The notes below the pieces were generated by a model. The model saw only the letters and a list, made by a program, of their open reading frames with translations. It ran no database searches and had not been told where the DNA came from. The translations under genes were made by a program, and so were the position numbers. From the NCBI GenBank assembly GCA_022539475.1, contig VCMS01000122.1, forward strand, positions 62,001 through 126,000: a DNA stretch of 64,000 nt. Direction: 5' to 3'. Within the stretch, counting starts at the first letter, position 1, and each line of letters begins with the position of its first letter. This DNA is from Gracilaria domingensis (lineage: Eukaryota > Rhodophyta > Florideophyceae > Gracilariales > Gracilariaceae). Shown in pieces: positions 63,826 through 64,000 of this stretch.

Positions 63826-64000
63826 TTACCCACTCCAGATCGAGTAGCCCTCCAGCACTTCTGCGCCGCGCACGCTCACCACCATGGTCTCCAGCGCACA
63901 GTCATCGTTAATACCATCGCTGTTATAGTCACCTTTGTCGCCGTTTCTTCTTGTCCCGCGCGCCAGCGTCCCGGACAGTGTCTCTAGCAGCGCGCCGCAC
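63826..64000 (-). CDS. Possible C-terminal end of a gene cut by the window edge
   Basis: A 57-codon frame runs from the window edge to a TAA at 63826-63828. It is G/C-rich at third positions, with GDYNSDGINDDCALETMVV and VRGAEVLEGYSIWSG. The D-x-N-x-D-G-I-N-D-D run resembles a calcium-binding loop, but the fragment is too short to assign. Confidence 0.3.
   Translation of the reverse strand, partial: CGALLETLSGTLARGTRRNGDKGDYNSDGINDDCALETMVVSVRGAEVLEGYSIWSG

Noticed and set aside
1..64000. CRISPR arrays, bacterial operons, ribosome binding sites, phage or viral genes
   Set aside because: The DNA is nuclear and eukaryotic; no regularly spaced repeats, Shine-Dalgarno-led clusters or viral structural genes were seen.

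Overview
This is nuclear DNA of a multicellular-type red alga (Florideophyceae; a Chondrus-like genome is my best guess). The evidence is a phycoerythrin gamma-subunit gene, a plastid-targeted ferredoxin-NADP reductase without a cyanobacterial CpcD-type domain, a plastid GrpE and ATP sulfurylase, and typical eukaryotic genes (26S proteasome, eIF3, exosome, condensin, anaphase-promoting complex). Nearly all host genes read as single intronless ORFs.

The left half, to about 32.6 kb, is gene-dense. In order it holds NIP7 (+), an orphan PRMT3 N-terminal-like protein (-), NAA20 (+), RPT6 (-), the Golgi coiled-coil protein CASP (+), plastid ATP sulfurylase (-), a MenH-MenC fusion enzyme (+), degraded LINE 3' ends, a DEP/DUF547 protein (-), eIF3e (+, in two overlapping frames), RRP42 (-), a DUF1279 protein (+), plastid GrpE (-), APC13 (+), condensin subunit D2 (-), FNR (+), two uncharacterised ORFs (+) and the phycoerythrin gamma subunit (-). 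Divergent pairs share 0.5-0.9 kb promoters and convergent pairs sit 0.1-0.6 kb apart. Only small elements (a 214-bp MITE and LINE remnants) intrude.

The right half (32.6-64 kb) is a transposon graveyard with nested insertions. TTAA sites at 32980 and 44217 appear to bound one piggyBac-type element of about 11.2 kb. Inside it are a DIRS-like retroelement (gag, reverse transcriptase, tyrosine recombinase), a near-palindromic 1.97-kb LTR composite that splits that recombinase and has a 5-bp target duplication, the piggyBac transposase (itself split by an 854-bp solo LTR), and a convergent small ORF resembling the C-terminal domain of the P2X7 receptor. Beyond it lie a pogo/Tigger transposase interrupted by a hairpin MITE, a second DIRS-like element (RT-RNase H-tyrosine recombinase), degenerate tandem repeats, a frame-broken ORF with a possible 2OG-dioxygenase fold, a four-helix membrane ORF, and a region with two Mutator/FAR1-like zinc-binding domains.

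The strongest unusual signals are: (1) a canonical -1 slippery heptamer exactly where the eIF3e reading frame changes; (2) a menaquinone/phylloquinone MenH-MenC fusion in the opposite order to plant PHYLLO; (3) the P2X7-like domain as apparent piggyBac cargo; (4) two related LTRs whose TATA boxes abut stem-loops that keep pairing although the sequence has changed. All homology calls come from reading the protein sequences by eye; no database search was run.
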